Source of the DNA: an uncultured Bacteroidia bacterium
Lineage (GTDB): Bacteria; Bacteroidota; Bacteroidia; Bacteroidales; Prolixibacteraceae
Length of the DNA: 55,763 bases
Direction of reading: 5' to 3'
Assembly: GCA_903907075.1 (NCBI GenBank)
Contig: CAIVMQ010000068.1
Location: 1-55,763 of the forward strand
Position 1 is the stretch's first letter. Every line of letters begins with the position of its first letter. Position numbers and translations under genes: made by a program. Under the pieces are notes generated by a model. The model had not been told where the DNA came from. It was given only the letters and a program-made list of their open reading frames with translations, and made no database searches. Below are positions 29,666 through 38,121 of the stretch, one piece after another.

Positions 29666-30664
29666 TTAGTGATCCACGGGCTGATCTGCAAAAACAAAAC
29701 TCCGGTATTTCCCTAACTCCGGAATCTTTAAGGTATAATTTTTCTGCTTTGGATTTCTAAGATAAGTTTGTTTTAACCACGGATTAAACTGCTTAAATAA
29801 CTTATAATTGATGGTGTTGGACCGTGCAAAATCCGCGAGGTTTTTTATACTCTCAGCGACTTTTATCTCGCGGACCGGAATAATGGGGTATTTCTCCTGC
29901 TCGGTTACTTTAAACCCATATTTTATTGGATCTCCAACGATTAGCTTAAGAGCTAAAATACGAAAGAGATATCTTGAAGTCTCTTCGTTGAGTAATAAAT
30001 CATAATAATTGTTGCTATTTTGAAATTCCTCTTGCCTCTTTATTCCGCTTACTCCTGCATTATAAGAGGCTGCAACCATCGTCCAATTGCCATATTTGGA
30101 ATAGGCTGTTTTTAAAAACTTACAGGCTGCTTCGGTAGATTTTTCAAAATTATATCTCTCATCAACTTCTTCATTTATTTCTAACCCATTTTCTATTGCG
30201 GCTCCTTTCATAAACTGCCATATCCCTGCAGCACCTGCAGGAGAGACAATCTTATCCAGGAACCCGCTCTCTGCCATGGCTAAGAATTTAAAATCGTTAG
30301 GAACACCATTTTTTCGCAAAATAGGTTCTATGACAGCAAAATATCGATTCGTTTTCTTGATGTAGAGTAAGGTCTGGGAATGAAAATTTGCCACACTGAG
30401 CATTTCGCGGTCTAACGATTCACGAACATCAAAATTTGAAAGCGGCACACTCTCATTTGCAAATTCAAGCTTGTCGGGCAAAGTTACTGGGGTAAGATAA
30501 ACTTCTCTGGCTTCTGCTAAGGGCTCTGTATTAGATGGTTTAGCAGGATCTGTTTGAGAACAAAAGAATAATCCACAAACGATTATCCCAAATGCTATAA
30601 CATAAAGAAATACAATTAGCTTCGAAAGATTTATTCTGTTTTTTAAGGAATTCAGGTCTTCCAT
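29666..30664 (-). CDS. Membrane-anchored lytic transglycosylase (SLT family)
   Basis: 332-residue murein-cleaving enzyme. One N-terminal membrane anchor (about residues 15-35) is followed by a linker and an SLT/MltD-like catalytic domain (about 105-230). The catalytic Glu is Glu132 in FLAMAESGF, followed by the family's GAAGIWQFM and AASYNAG motifs. The last 80 residues do not show a clear LysM repeat, though the ending YTLKIPEL resembles part of one. A TATCTTTA at 30686-30693, one base off TAnnTTTG, is a possible promoter. Confidence 0.92.
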   Translation of the reverse strand: MEDLNSLKNRINLSKLIVFLYVIAFGIIVCGLFFCSQTDPAKPSNTEPLAEAREVYLTPVTLPDKLEFANESVPLSNFDVRESLDREMLSVANFHSQTLLYIKKTNRYFAVIEPILRKNGVPNDFKFLAMAESGFLDKIVSPAGAAGIWQFMKGAAIENGLEINEEVDERYNFEKSTEAACKFLKTAYSKYGNWTMVAASYNAGVSGIKRQEEFQNSNNYYDLLLNEETSRYLFRILALKLIVGDPIKYGFKVTEQEKYPIIPVREIKVAESIKNLADFARSNTINYKLFKQFNPWLKQTYLRNPKQKNYTLKIPELGKYRSFVFADQPVDH

Positions 30665-31093
30665 ATAACTTGTTAAGTAAGCCGGTAAAGATAATTTATT
30701 CCCCGATCTCTTCCAATTAATTCAACCAAAGAGATATAAAGAAAACCGAAATATTTCCTGAAATAAGCCTTGGTTAATCTATTTTTAATGTTCTTTAATA
30801 TTGATTTTTCAGATAAATTAGTTCAAGCAGAATTTGCTTTCTAAACGGGGTATAGAATAAGTCTTTTTGAGAATCGCAGATTTTTTTGGCTGCGGGACAA
30901 AAATTTAACTAAAATTCATTGTAATCAACTGTTAAAGTGGGTAATTTTAGTTCAGATTATTTTTTTTCTAACCGGTTAATCTAAAAGATTTGAAATTGAG
31001 TCTTTTCGCTCTGAGATAACCATTTAAATTTGGCACAGAAATTGTCGGGTTCAAATTAAGAGGTATTAAGTTTTATCTAAAACTATTGGAATT
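30665..31093. other. 429-bp divergent intergenic region
   Basis: AT-rich spacer between the lytic transglycosylase (minus) and the serpin gene (plus). No gene seen. Its 3' end carries the sigma-54-like element at 31031-31045. Confidence 0.6.
31031..31045 (+). promoter_or_regulatory. Sigma-54-like (-24/-12) promoter for the serpin gene
   Basis: TGGCAC, five bases (AGAAA), then TTGT matches the TGGCAC-N5-TTGC consensus with correct spacing and one mismatch (GT for GC at -12). The predicted start is near 31056, leaving a leader of about 38 bases before ATG 31094. Confidence 0.5.
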
Positions 31094-32326
31094 ATGAAAA
31101 TTAGGATTACATTTCTAATCATGGCTTGTGCCATTTTTGCAATAGGATGTGTAAAGAATGTCGGGCCCGATCCTGTTCCCGATGATATTGTCCTGACTCA
31201 AAAATCGGCTAGCCTTGTTAAGTCAGGGAATCTGTTCACATTTAATCTGTTAAAGAAGATCCCAGCGAGTGAGGATCAGAATATGATGGTCTCCCCCTTG
31301 AGTATATCTCTGGCTTTTTCAATGGTCCTTAATGGGGCTGACGGCGAGACAAAAAATGCGATTGTCAATTCTTTAGGGTTGGAAGGCCTTAGCGTAGATG
31401 AGATTAACCAGATCTACTTGGATCTGATAACTGCATTAGAAAAGGCTGATCCCAATGTAGTGATGAATATCGCCAATTCAATATGGATCAGAAAAGGCTA
31501 TCCGGTCTTGGAGCCCTTTATATCGACTAATAAAAAATATTTTGATGCTCGTATAGCGGCGCTTGACTTTGACCAAAGCACTTTAGCGATAATTAATGGT
31601 TGGGTCAATGAGAAAACGAATACCAAAATCCCCAAGATTCTTGATCAGATATCTGCCGATGAAATAATGTTTCTGATTAATGCAATTTATTTCAATGGAA
31701 AGTGGAGTGTTAAATTTGAGAAGGGCAATACTGAAAATGGCTCTTTTTCACTCGTCTCAGGATCATCAGTATCTGTTCCACTCATGAAGATCAAGGATGA
31801 TTATGGGTATTCGGAGCAAGCAGGATATAAGGCATTAAAGCTGCCCTACGGACGTGGAAAATTTAATATGGTACTGCTTCTTCCAGATGAAGGTAAATCG
31901 GTTGATCAGCTAATCGATCAACTAACTCCTACTACATGGGATGTTATAAAAAAGGCACTTGTAGGCACTTCAAAGGTTGATGTATGGATACCGCGGTTGA
32001 AATTTTCGTGGGAGAGCGAACTAAATGATATCCTATCTTCTATGGGTATGGCTGTTGCATTCTCAAAAACAGAGGCCAACTTCTCTAAAATTAATTCTAC
32101 TGATCAGCTCTTTATCACAAAAGTTAAGCATAAAACATTTATTGAAGTCAATGAAGAGGGTACCGAGGCTGCTGGCGTTACCTCTATTGGAATTGGGGTT
32201 ACTAGTATTGGACCGGGTGGTCCACAGTTTCATGCTACCCGCCCTTTTGTCTTCTTTATTACTGAAGAGGATACAGGTGCAATACTATTCGCCGGTAAGG
32301 TTATAAATCCATTATTAACGAATTAG
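31094..32326 (+). CDS. Serpin (serine protease inhibitor), predicted lipoprotein
   Basis: 410-residue complete serpin fold preceded by a lipoprotein signal (AIGC, Cys19), so the inhibitor is probably membrane anchored in the envelope or on the surface. Landmarks: MMVSPLSISLAFSMVLNGA, FLINAIYFNGKWSVKFEK, KALKLPYGRGKFNMVLLLP and the C-terminal RPFVFFITEEDTGAILFAGKVINP. The hinge EEGTEAAGVTS (354-364) has small residues at P15-P9, as in inhibitory serpins. Counting from P17 Glu354 as in antitrypsin puts P1-P1' at Thr370-Ser371, though the loop is about three residues longer than in antitrypsin. It inhibits by irreversible suicide trapping; the target protease is unknown. Confidence 0.94.
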   Translation: MKIRITFLIMACAIFAIGCVKNVGPDPVPDDIVLTQKSASLVKSGNLFTFNLLKKIPASEDQNMMVSPLSISLAFSMVLNGADGETKNAIVNSLGLEGLSVDEINQIYLDLITALEKADPNVVMNIANSIWIRKGYPVLEPFISTNKKYFDARIAALDFDQSTLAIINGWVNEKTNTKIPKILDQISADEIMFLINAIYFNGKWSVKFEKGNTENGSFSLVSGSSVSVPLMKIKDDYGYSEQAGYKALKLPYGRGKFNMVLLLPDEGKSVDQLIDQLTPTTWDVIKKALVGTSKVDVWIPRLKFSWESELNDILSSMGMAVAFSKTEANFSKINSTDQLFITKVKHKTFIEVNEEGTEAAGVTSIGIGVTSIGPGGPQFHATRPFVFFITEEDTGAILFAGKVINPLLTN

Positions 32327-32369
32327 GTTTTATTTTTATTCGTAAAATAGACTTTAAAATTAATCTGCT

Positions 32370-32897
32370 ATGAACTTAAAATTAAATATCAGTATATTTT
32401 TAGTTCTCCTCTCTTTGGGGTCATGTCAACAGGTTCAGTTTGATCAAAATAAAATAGATTGTTATTTTCAGTTTGAATATGTAAATCATGCGTGGGGGTT
32501 CAATCATTCCGGGTTTTATATTACTCCAGCGGGAGAGATGTATACCTATGATAAAGCGACCCCCTGGATATTTGCCGATAATAACCAAATCAAACGTTCC
32601 GACTTATTAACTAATATCGGAGTCTCGGTAAAGCGAGACACACTCATTGGAAGTGCAGATTTAGCACATTATCAGTATCTTGCATTAATTGCACTAGATG
32701 GGAAAATGAGCGATTTACAAATGCGTGGTGCAGATATGGGGGTGCATCTCTGTAAGATTATTGTCCCGGATTCTGGTGGTTCTCCAAATGATTACCGCGA
32801 AATTATTCTTTATCAAACTGGAGATACGGAGACTCATAATCTTACTCCAGAGGCTACTTTAATCGCTGAATGGTTAGTCGGTATTCATTTCCCTTAA
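32370..32897 (+). CDS. Hypothetical lipoprotein
   Basis: 175-residue protein with a clear lipoprotein signal (LLSLGSC, acylated Cys near residue 19). The mature part is a mixed, probably beta-rich domain with several aromatic residues (YFQFEYVNHAWGFNHSGFYI) and a C-terminal helix. I do not recognise the family. It follows the serpin by 43 bases on the same strand and is probably cotranscribed, so it may share the serpin's envelope role. Confidence 0.8.
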   Translation: MNLKLNISIFLVLLSLGSCQQVQFDQNKIDCYFQFEYVNHAWGFNHSGFYITPAGEMYTYDKATPWIFADNNQIKRSDLLTNIGVSVKRDTLIGSADLAHYQYLALIALDGKMSDLQMRGADMGVHLCKIIVPDSGGSPNDYREIILYQTGDTETHNLTPEATLIAEWLVGIHFP

Positions 32898-32989
32898 AGG
32901 CGATTAATAAGAATATTTTGGTATTCAAGACCCATTTAAAATTTGCAGAAATATTCGATTTGCTTTTTTATTTCTTCAAAAGAAAAGGT

Positions 32990-32997
32990 TAGTTTTG
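32990..32997 (+). promoter_or_regulatory. -7 element (TAGTTTTG) for the dedA gene
   Basis: A perfect TAnnTTTG match 14 bases upstream of ATG 33012. It lies inside the longer open frame that begins at 32943, which argues against that earlier start. Confidence 0.45.
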
Positions 32998-33011
32998 ACC
33001 AAAATATTTTT

Positions 33012-33641
33012 ATGGGTGCACTTTTCCAGGAGGTCTTAACGTGGTATATGGATCATATAACCTATTGGACCGTTTTTTTACTTATGGCCGTTGAGAGTAC
33101 GATTATTCCTTTTCCCTCTGAATTAGTAGTTCCACCGGCTGCTTATAAAGCCGCCAATGGCGACATGAATATTCTACTGATCATTATTGCTGGCTCTTTA
33201 GGAGCAGTGGCTGGTTCACTGATAAACTATTTCGCCGCCAAATTTATTGGTCGCAAGTTGTTGCTAAAATTTGTCAATACACGGTTAGCTAATTTAATGA
33301 TGGTTAATCAAGCCGGAATAGAAAAGACCGAGAATTACTTCCTTACAAACGGGAAAACCTCCACCCTGATCGGCCGGCTGATCCCCGGTGTTCGTCATCT
33401 AATCTCTATTCCTGCCGGGCTTGCCAATATGAATCTGCGTGATTTCATTATTTATACTGCTATTGGTGCTACTGCATGGAATGTCATTTTAGCCCTTTTA
33501 GGCTATTTTTTCTATTCGCAAAAAGTTATGTTGGATAAGTATTATAAAGAAGCAATTCTCATTATACTCATTGTTTTATGTATCTATGTACTAACCCTGA
33601 TTTATAAAAGTTTTAAAGCGAATAGACGTGTTAAGCGCTGA
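33012..33641 (+). CDS. DedA family membrane protein
   Basis: 209-residue polytopic membrane protein of the DedA/SNARE-associated family, whose members act as lipid-carrier flippases or scramblases (for example of undecaprenyl phosphate) and help maintain membrane potential. Signature stretches are ESTIIPFPSELVVPPAAYKA, GSLGAVAGSLINYFAAKFIGR and TSTLIGRLIPGVRHLISIPAGLANM. I use ATG 33012 because the earlier start at 32943 lies upstream of the -7 element and would add a 23-residue non-conserved extension. Confidence 0.9.
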   Translation: MGALFQEVLTWYMDHITYWTVFLLMAVESTIIPFPSELVVPPAAYKAANGDMNILLIIIAGSLGAVAGSLINYFAAKFIGRKLLLKFVNTRLANLMMVNQAGIEKTENYFLTNGKTSTLIGRLIPGVRHLISIPAGLANMNLRDFIIYTAIGATAWNVILALLGYFFYSQKVMLDKYYKEAILIILIVLCIYVLTLIYKSFKANRRVKR

Positions 33642-33715
33642 TAGATAAGACTAATCTGCTATAAATTTGGAATTCAATTCTTCCTAATTTTAATGAAAAT
33701 CACAAGAAATACACA

Positions 33716-34378
33716 ATGTTAAAACCCATAAATTACCTTAGTCCGGATGTTCCGGATTCGTTGCCTTGGCAAAAAATTAAAACGATTGTGGCTACCAATG
33801 AATCGTTAAAAGGGTACGGTTGCCTGGTAAGTCAAGCTGAGTATAAAACCTTTCCCTTAGAAATTGTTCAATGGCCTAAAGCCTATGGTAGACCTATTGA
33901 TGCAGATACCGGAAATCAGGCTGGAACCAAAGAGGGCATTTTTGATTTTTGGTGGGAGGGTGACATACTTTTTGGACGTAATAATGCAGTTCATGATGAA
34001 TATCTATTAGGCTGGAGTACGAATCCCGATCAAGCAAACCGCAACAAAGAATTGGTCAATACTCCAGATAAAGTATTGTTGTGGCATGCAAACTACCATC
34101 CCGATGGCGGTCAGCTTTTTTTCCCCCTCACTGGGACACCTTTTGTAACTCCTCTTGCATTGCCTGGCGATGATATTACGCCGGATAAATTTGTAAATTT
34201 TTATTTTGATGGGACTCATGGATTGTATATCCATCCTTCGGTGTGGCATGAAGGTATCTTTCCAATTGCCACCAAAGCACAATTTTTTGATAAACAGGGT
34301 AGTATTCATGCCCGAGTAAGTGTAAATTTCGCTAGGGAGTTTGGCCACTTTTTAGAGGTGCCATTCTCAGGTTTTTAA
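33716..34378 (+). CDS. Ureidoglycolate lyase (AllA)-like cupin protein
   Basis: 220-residue soluble protein whose C-terminal half resembles the ureidoglycolate lyase/AllA cupin family: LLWHANYHPDGGQLFFPLTGTPFVTPLA, then GLYIHPSVWHEGIFPI. No other allantoin-degradation gene is present, so AllA activity itself is doubtful and the substrate may differ. It is convergent with the TlpA gene across a strong bidirectional terminator. Confidence 0.6.
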   Translation: MLKPINYLSPDVPDSLPWQKIKTIVATNESLKGYGCLVSQAEYKTFPLEIVQWPKAYGRPIDADTGNQAGTKEGIFDFWWEGDILFGRNNAVHDEYLLGWSTNPDQANRNKELVNTPDKVLLWHANYHPDGGQLFFPLTGTPFVTPLALPGDDITPDKFVNFYFDGTHGLYIHPSVWHEGIFPIATKAQFFDKQGSIHARVSVNFAREFGHFLEVPFSGF

Positions 34379-34441
34379 ATAGAAAAACTTAGTATGTGCC
34401 GAATTCCATTACTTCGGTGATTGTATTATACGATTCTCCCA

Positions 34442-34488
34442 AATCAAAAAGGGTGCAACGAAATTATTCGTCGCACCCTTTTTGATTA
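34442..34488. terminator. Bidirectional terminator
   Basis: A 15-bp perfect stem (AATCAAAAAGGGTGC with its complement) plus a further 5 bp inside, flanking a short loop. A-tracts on the left and T-tracts on the right let it end transcription both from the AllA-like gene (plus) and from the TlpA gene (minus). Confidence 0.9.
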
Positions 34489-34512
34489 ATGTATTTTATA
34501 TTTGGATTGTAA

Positions 34513-35607
34513 TTAAGGGAGCAGCTCAGCGAGCTTTGTTTCTAATTCTTCTCCGCGAAGATTTTTTGCAATGATATGACCTTCTTTATCGAGTAATAGT
34601 GCGAATGGAATTGATTGAACGCCATATTTTACTGCGGCCTCACATTGCCAATATTTCAGATCTGATACGTGATGCCAGGTTAGATGGTCATCCGCAATTG
34701 CTTTTAACCAAGCCCCTTTTTCGCGATCAAGCGATACACTTAAGATATCAAAACCCTTATCTTTAAATCGTTGATAAGCCTTAACAACATTCGGATTCTC
34801 CTTCCTGCAAGGCCCACACCAAGAAGCCCAGAAATCTAACAGAATTATTTTACCACGCAATGAAGAGAGTGCCAGCGGTGTTCCTTCGGGAGTATTGAGT
34901 GTAAAATCTGCGGCTACACTTCCAATAGTAGTTACGTGCATTTTTTCAGCCAATTTTTTTAACTCAACAACATATAATGAGGTAGAGATCGAAGGATCTA
35001 AAGAGGCAATAAGTGCATCAATATCTGTCGAACTCATCTCTTGTGAAAGCTGCATTAGTGCAATTAATGGTGATACCGTCGATTTGGGATGCTCATGGAT
35101 GAAGTTTTTAATATATACCTTTTGATTCCCCATCATCGCTTCATAGTCAATTTGAGCTTTTTTCATCTCATCTTCATTGCCACTCTGACGCGCTGTATTG
35201 TACTTTTTCTGTAATACTTGCGTCTCTTTTGAGAGTGACTTAAGTTCTTTTTTTACGATCGAAAATTCGTCATTGGCCTCTGATCCTTTAACTTCAGTAT
35301 TTGCTAGGCTATCGTTGTCCGCAGTAAGGGTAAGGGTTCCGTTCTCGGCAAAAAACTGAGCGACAACTGTCTGAGCACCAAAGGTAATTAACCTTAATTC
35401 AGGGAGCTCTACTTTTCCTTTTAACACAAAGTTACCTTTGTCTATTGAGGTGGAATCTTCGGCAACCCATTTGCCATTTGAAAATCTCATCAATTTAATT
35501 GAACCGCTATCTTTTCCTTTAATCTGTCCTTTAACAACAAATCCGACGGGCTTAGCACAGGAAAAAAGCCCTGTAAATGCGATGATAATAATTAGAAGAT
35601 TTCTCAT
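34513..35607 (-). CDS. TlpA-like thiol-disulfide lipoprotein with DUF4369 domain
   Basis: 364-residue envelope redoxin. A lipoprotein signal (LFSC, Cys17) leads into a DUF4369 beta domain (about 22-110), a helical linker (about 110-225) and a thioredoxin-fold AhpC/TSA-type domain (about 230-364). The active site is FWASWCGPCRKE with Cys264 and Cys267, and the cis-Pro region is GVQSIPFALLLD. The role is reducing or isomerising disulfides in envelope proteins. This architecture is very common in Bacteroidota. It has its own -7 element and terminator. Confidence 0.93.
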   Translation of the reverse strand: MRNLLIIIIAFTGLFSCAKPVGFVVKGQIKGKDSGSIKLMRFSNGKWVAEDSTSIDKGNFVLKGKVELPELRLITFGAQTVVAQFFAENGTLTLTADNDSLANTEVKGSEANDEFSIVKKELKSLSKETQVLQKKYNTARQSGNEDEMKKAQIDYEAMMGNQKVYIKNFIHEHPKSTVSPLIALMQLSQEMSSTDIDALIASLDPSISTSLYVVELKKLAEKMHVTTIGSVAADFTLNTPEGTPLALSSLRGKIILLDFWASWCGPCRKENPNVVKAYQRFKDKGFDILSVSLDREKGAWLKAIADDHLTWHHVSDLKYWQCEAAVKYGVQSIPFALLLDKEGHIIAKNLRGEELETKLAELLP

Positions 35608-35659
35608 TGGAATATAATTTTTCGATAAGGTTATAAATAGCTATTTAAAAATAAGGTAG

Positions 35660-35667
35660 CAAAGGTA
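35660..35667 (-). promoter_or_regulatory. -7 element (TACCTTTG) for the TlpA gene
   Basis: A perfect TAnnTTTG match 52 bases upstream of the ATG at 35607, just beyond the 3' end of meaB. Confidence 0.5.
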
Positions 35668-35695
35668 TTAAAACAATTTAACTCACAAATAGTCG

Positions 35696-36808
35696 CTACT
35701 CTTTTAGCATTGATTTAAAATAGGTTGCCAGTAGTTCCTGCGCTGCTATATAGGAGCTTATGGTGTTTTCGGGAACTAGTTTTTCATAGTCAGGTAGGGT
35801 GGTTTTGACAAGCGGATTTTGATAGAAATTAGTTCGAAGTGTTTCATGAATGGTTTCATACATCCAGAACCGGGCCTGATCACTGCGACGGGAGTTGAAA
35901 TAGGTATTTTTTTGCGTTAGGGCGACATAGCTCTTGACCATCTCCCAGATCTCTGCAATTCCACTATCTTCGAGTGCCGAACAGGTTAATACGGGGGGTA
36001 TCCATCCCGATCCAGTTGGAGGGAATAGGTGAAGCGCATTCCGAAATTGGGCTGCTGCAAGTTGAGCTTTGTCGTAATTATCACCATCTGCTTTATTAAT
36101 GATTATAGTGTCAGCCATCTCCATGATACCCCGTTTGATCCCTTGAAGCTCATCTCCGGCACCTGCAATTTGAAGTAATAGAAAGAAGTCAACCATCGAA
36201 TGCACTACAGTCTCTGATTGACCAACACCCACCGTTTCAATGAAGATAGTGGTGAATCCTGCCGCTTCACACAAAATAATAATTTCGCGTGTCTTACGTG
36301 CCACACCCCCTAATGTTCCAGCCGATGGACTAGGGCGGATATAGGCATTTGGATCTGTGGATAGCTCATCCATCCGCGTCTTATCTCCCAGGATAGATCC
36401 CTTCGAACGTTCAGAACTGGGGTCTACAGCTAATACGGCCAGCTTGCCACCCTGCTTGGTAATTCTTTTCCCAAGCACTTCAATAAAGGTACTTTTCCCG
36501 GCTCCAGGCATTCCTGTGATGCCAATCCGAACAGAATTGCCAGAATGAGGAAGACATTTGATAATAACCTCTTGTGCGATTTGTTGATGCAGAGGATTAT
36601 TGCTCTCGATAAGGGTAACGGCCTGACTTAAAATTGTAATATTACCATTCAGAATTCCCTCAATATATTGTTCTGATGAGAGGTTTTGCCGCTTCCCTTT
36701 TTTTAAAAATCGGTTTACCGAATCACTATTTACCGCATCAGGTTTCTCTATACCCGGATTTACTTTGAGGCCAATATATTTAGAGTCGTTTTCAGGATGA
36801 TGGCTCAT
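35696..36808 (-). CDS. meaB: Methylmalonyl-CoA mutase-associated GTPase MeaB
   Basis: 370-residue G3E-type P-loop GTPase that chaperones adenosylcobalamin-dependent methylmalonyl-CoA mutase by gating cofactor loading and protecting it from inactivation. Walker A GMPGAGKST is at 99-107, the switch/Walker B region ETVGVGQSE at 191-199, and the guanine-specificity motif is INKADGD. It implies a mutase and a propionate/methylmalonyl pathway elsewhere in the genome. It is last in the pfkA / small membrane protein / DUF1573 / meaB run, 11 bases after DUF1573. Confidence 0.95.
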   Translation of the reverse strand: MSHHPENDSKYIGLKVNPGIEKPDAVNSDSVNRFLKKGKRQNLSSEQYIEGILNGNITILSQAVTLIESNNPLHQQIAQEVIIKCLPHSGNSVRIGITGMPGAGKSTFIEVLGKRITKQGGKLAVLAVDPSSERSKGSILGDKTRMDELSTDPNAYIRPSPSAGTLGGVARKTREIIILCEAAGFTTIFIETVGVGQSETVVHSMVDFFLLLQIAGAGDELQGIKRGIMEMADTIIINKADGDNYDKAQLAAAQFRNALHLFPPTGSGWIPPVLTCSALEDSGIAEIWEMVKSYVALTQKNTYFNSRRSDQARFWMYETIHETLRTNFYQNPLVKTTLPDYEKLVPENTISSYIAAQELLATYFKSMLKE

Positions 36809-36819
36809 GTTTCTACTAA

Positions 36820-37905
36820 TTATTTTTTGACTGTACCTATTATCCTTAATAGGGTTGTCGAATATTCTGGATCGTTTGAAATAACGGTGATTATTTTATT
36901 CTGCATCCCAATTCTTTCACGTGAATCAAAGGTCACATTCAATTCGGTGGTTCCGCCCGGAGCTATTTTCGTATTGGCTGGTTTGCCCGAAGTGCAACCG
37001 CAAGAGGTGGTAACACTACGTATAATTAACTCTTTTTTACCTTTATTGCTAATCACAAACGTATGTTCGACAATAGTCCCTTCGGCGATCTCTTTAAAAT
37101 CAACTATTTTACTGTCGTATTCAATACGCGGTGCATCCCTAAGTTCTTGTGGGCTTAATTTTGAAAAATCTTCTTCTACCGTTCCACTGATTTTAATGGC
37201 ATCGTTGAATTTGGCTTCTCCATTATAAGCCATGTAGACCCTGTTTATTGCAAATCCATAATCCCCTTTTTTTGCTGCATCAAAAGTGATTAATAGATAT
37301 CCCTTGGTTTTTGGTGGTAAGATCGCAGGGATAACTTTAAGTGTTAAATGTGGTGGAATTATCTTAAAATCGATCGATACAGGAGTGGTTTCCGGATTAT
37401 AAATGTGGATCGTATCACTCTTTATCTCATGATCTTTAATCCTTACAAAAGATAATTCATCTGCAGATAGTCTGATCTTTCCAAAATCGACAGGAAAAAG
37501 ATCTGTAATCACTAAAGGTTTAGGAATTACTTCGCCCGATATGGTTAATACGCGAACACTCTTCGGGACATTTGCCGTAACAGTAATACTCTTGGCAAAT
37601 ACGCCGGGGCGCTGCTCCGGATTATAGGAAACTTTAATAAATCCCTGTTTGCTAGGCAGGATTGGTTCCTGACTCCATTCGGGGGTCGTACATCCGCACG
37701 ATGCCTCCACATGCTGTATAACAAGAGGGATATTCCCTGAGTTAGTAAATGTGAAATTATATGTGGCAGCTCCTGCTTCCTCCTTAATCTTTCCAAAATT
37801 ATGATCCATATTCACAAACTGAATCTCGGCAAGCGGTTGCGCAGTGGTCGTCTGTTGAGAAATTACAGCCACGAAAAAGATAATAACTCCAATTAACCTA
37901 TTCAT
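36820..37905 (-). CDS. Exported protein with two DUF1573 domains
   Basis: 361-residue secreted protein. A signal peptide (about 1-22) is followed by a DUF1573 Ig-like domain (about 27-128), a beta-sandwich middle (about 130-245) and a second DUF1573 domain (about 258-360). Both DUF1573 copies have the typical SCGCT motif (Cys70/Cys72 and Cys302/Cys304). DUF1573 proteins are abundant in Bacteroidota envelopes but have no settled function; the paired cysteines could be disulfides or metal ligands. It lies 5 bases after the small membrane protein and 11 before meaB. Confidence 0.9.
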   Translation of the reverse strand: MNRLIGVIIFFVAVISQQTTTAQPLAEIQFVNMDHNFGKIKEEAGAATYNFTFTNSGNIPLVIQHVEASCGCTTPEWSQEPILPSKQGFIKVSYNPEQRPGVFAKSITVTANVPKSVRVLTISGEVIPKPLVITDLFPVDFGKIRLSADELSFVRIKDHEIKSDTIHIYNPETTPVSIDFKIIPPHLTLKVIPAILPPKTKGYLLITFDAAKKGDYGFAINRVYMAYNGEAKFNDAIKISGTVEEDFSKLSPQELRDAPRIEYDSKIVDFKEIAEGTIVEHTFVISNKGKKELIIRSVTTSCGCTSGKPANTKIAPGGTTELNVTFDSRERIGMQNKIITVISNDPEYSTTLLRIIGTVKK

Positions 37906-37910
37906 TTACC

Positions 37911-38087
37911 TTACTTAATTCGTTTAATCACTTGGTATTGTAGGATTCCTGATAACGCGCCGATAGCCCAAATCGTTAAAAAATCAACGGTGCGGATAGT
38001 TGCAGAAAATGAACTTCTGCGATAATTCCCGATACATAAGAACAGTAGGATAAAAGGGCCAACGAATCCAAAGTATTTCTTATCCAT
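37911..38087 (-). CDS. Small two-helix membrane protein
   Basis: 58-residue hypothetical protein with two predicted membrane helices (FGFVGPFILLFLCIG and FLTIWAIGALSGILQ) and a basic C-terminus. The frame is open up to 38144 but would then overlap pfkA. ATG 38087 gives a compact protein with a 34-base gap. It is sandwiched in the pfkA-DUF1573-meaB run. Family not recognised. Confidence 0.7.
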   Translation of the reverse strand: MDKKYFGFVGPFILLFLCIGNYRRSSFSATIRTVDFLTIWAIGALSGILQYQVIKRIK

Positions 38088-38121
38088 AGGATGAATTTTT
38101 ATTTCTGAAATTGGTGCACGT

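Noticed and set aside
32943-33011. N-terminal extension of the DedA frame
   Set aside because: The extension is not DedA-like and contains the -7 element TAGTTTTG, so transcription probably begins after it.
36797-37228. 143-codon plus-strand open frame starting in meaB and crossing into the DUF1573 gene
   Set aside because: Antisense to the second DUF1573 domain; hydrophobic look comes from the complementary strand of beta-rich coding sequence.
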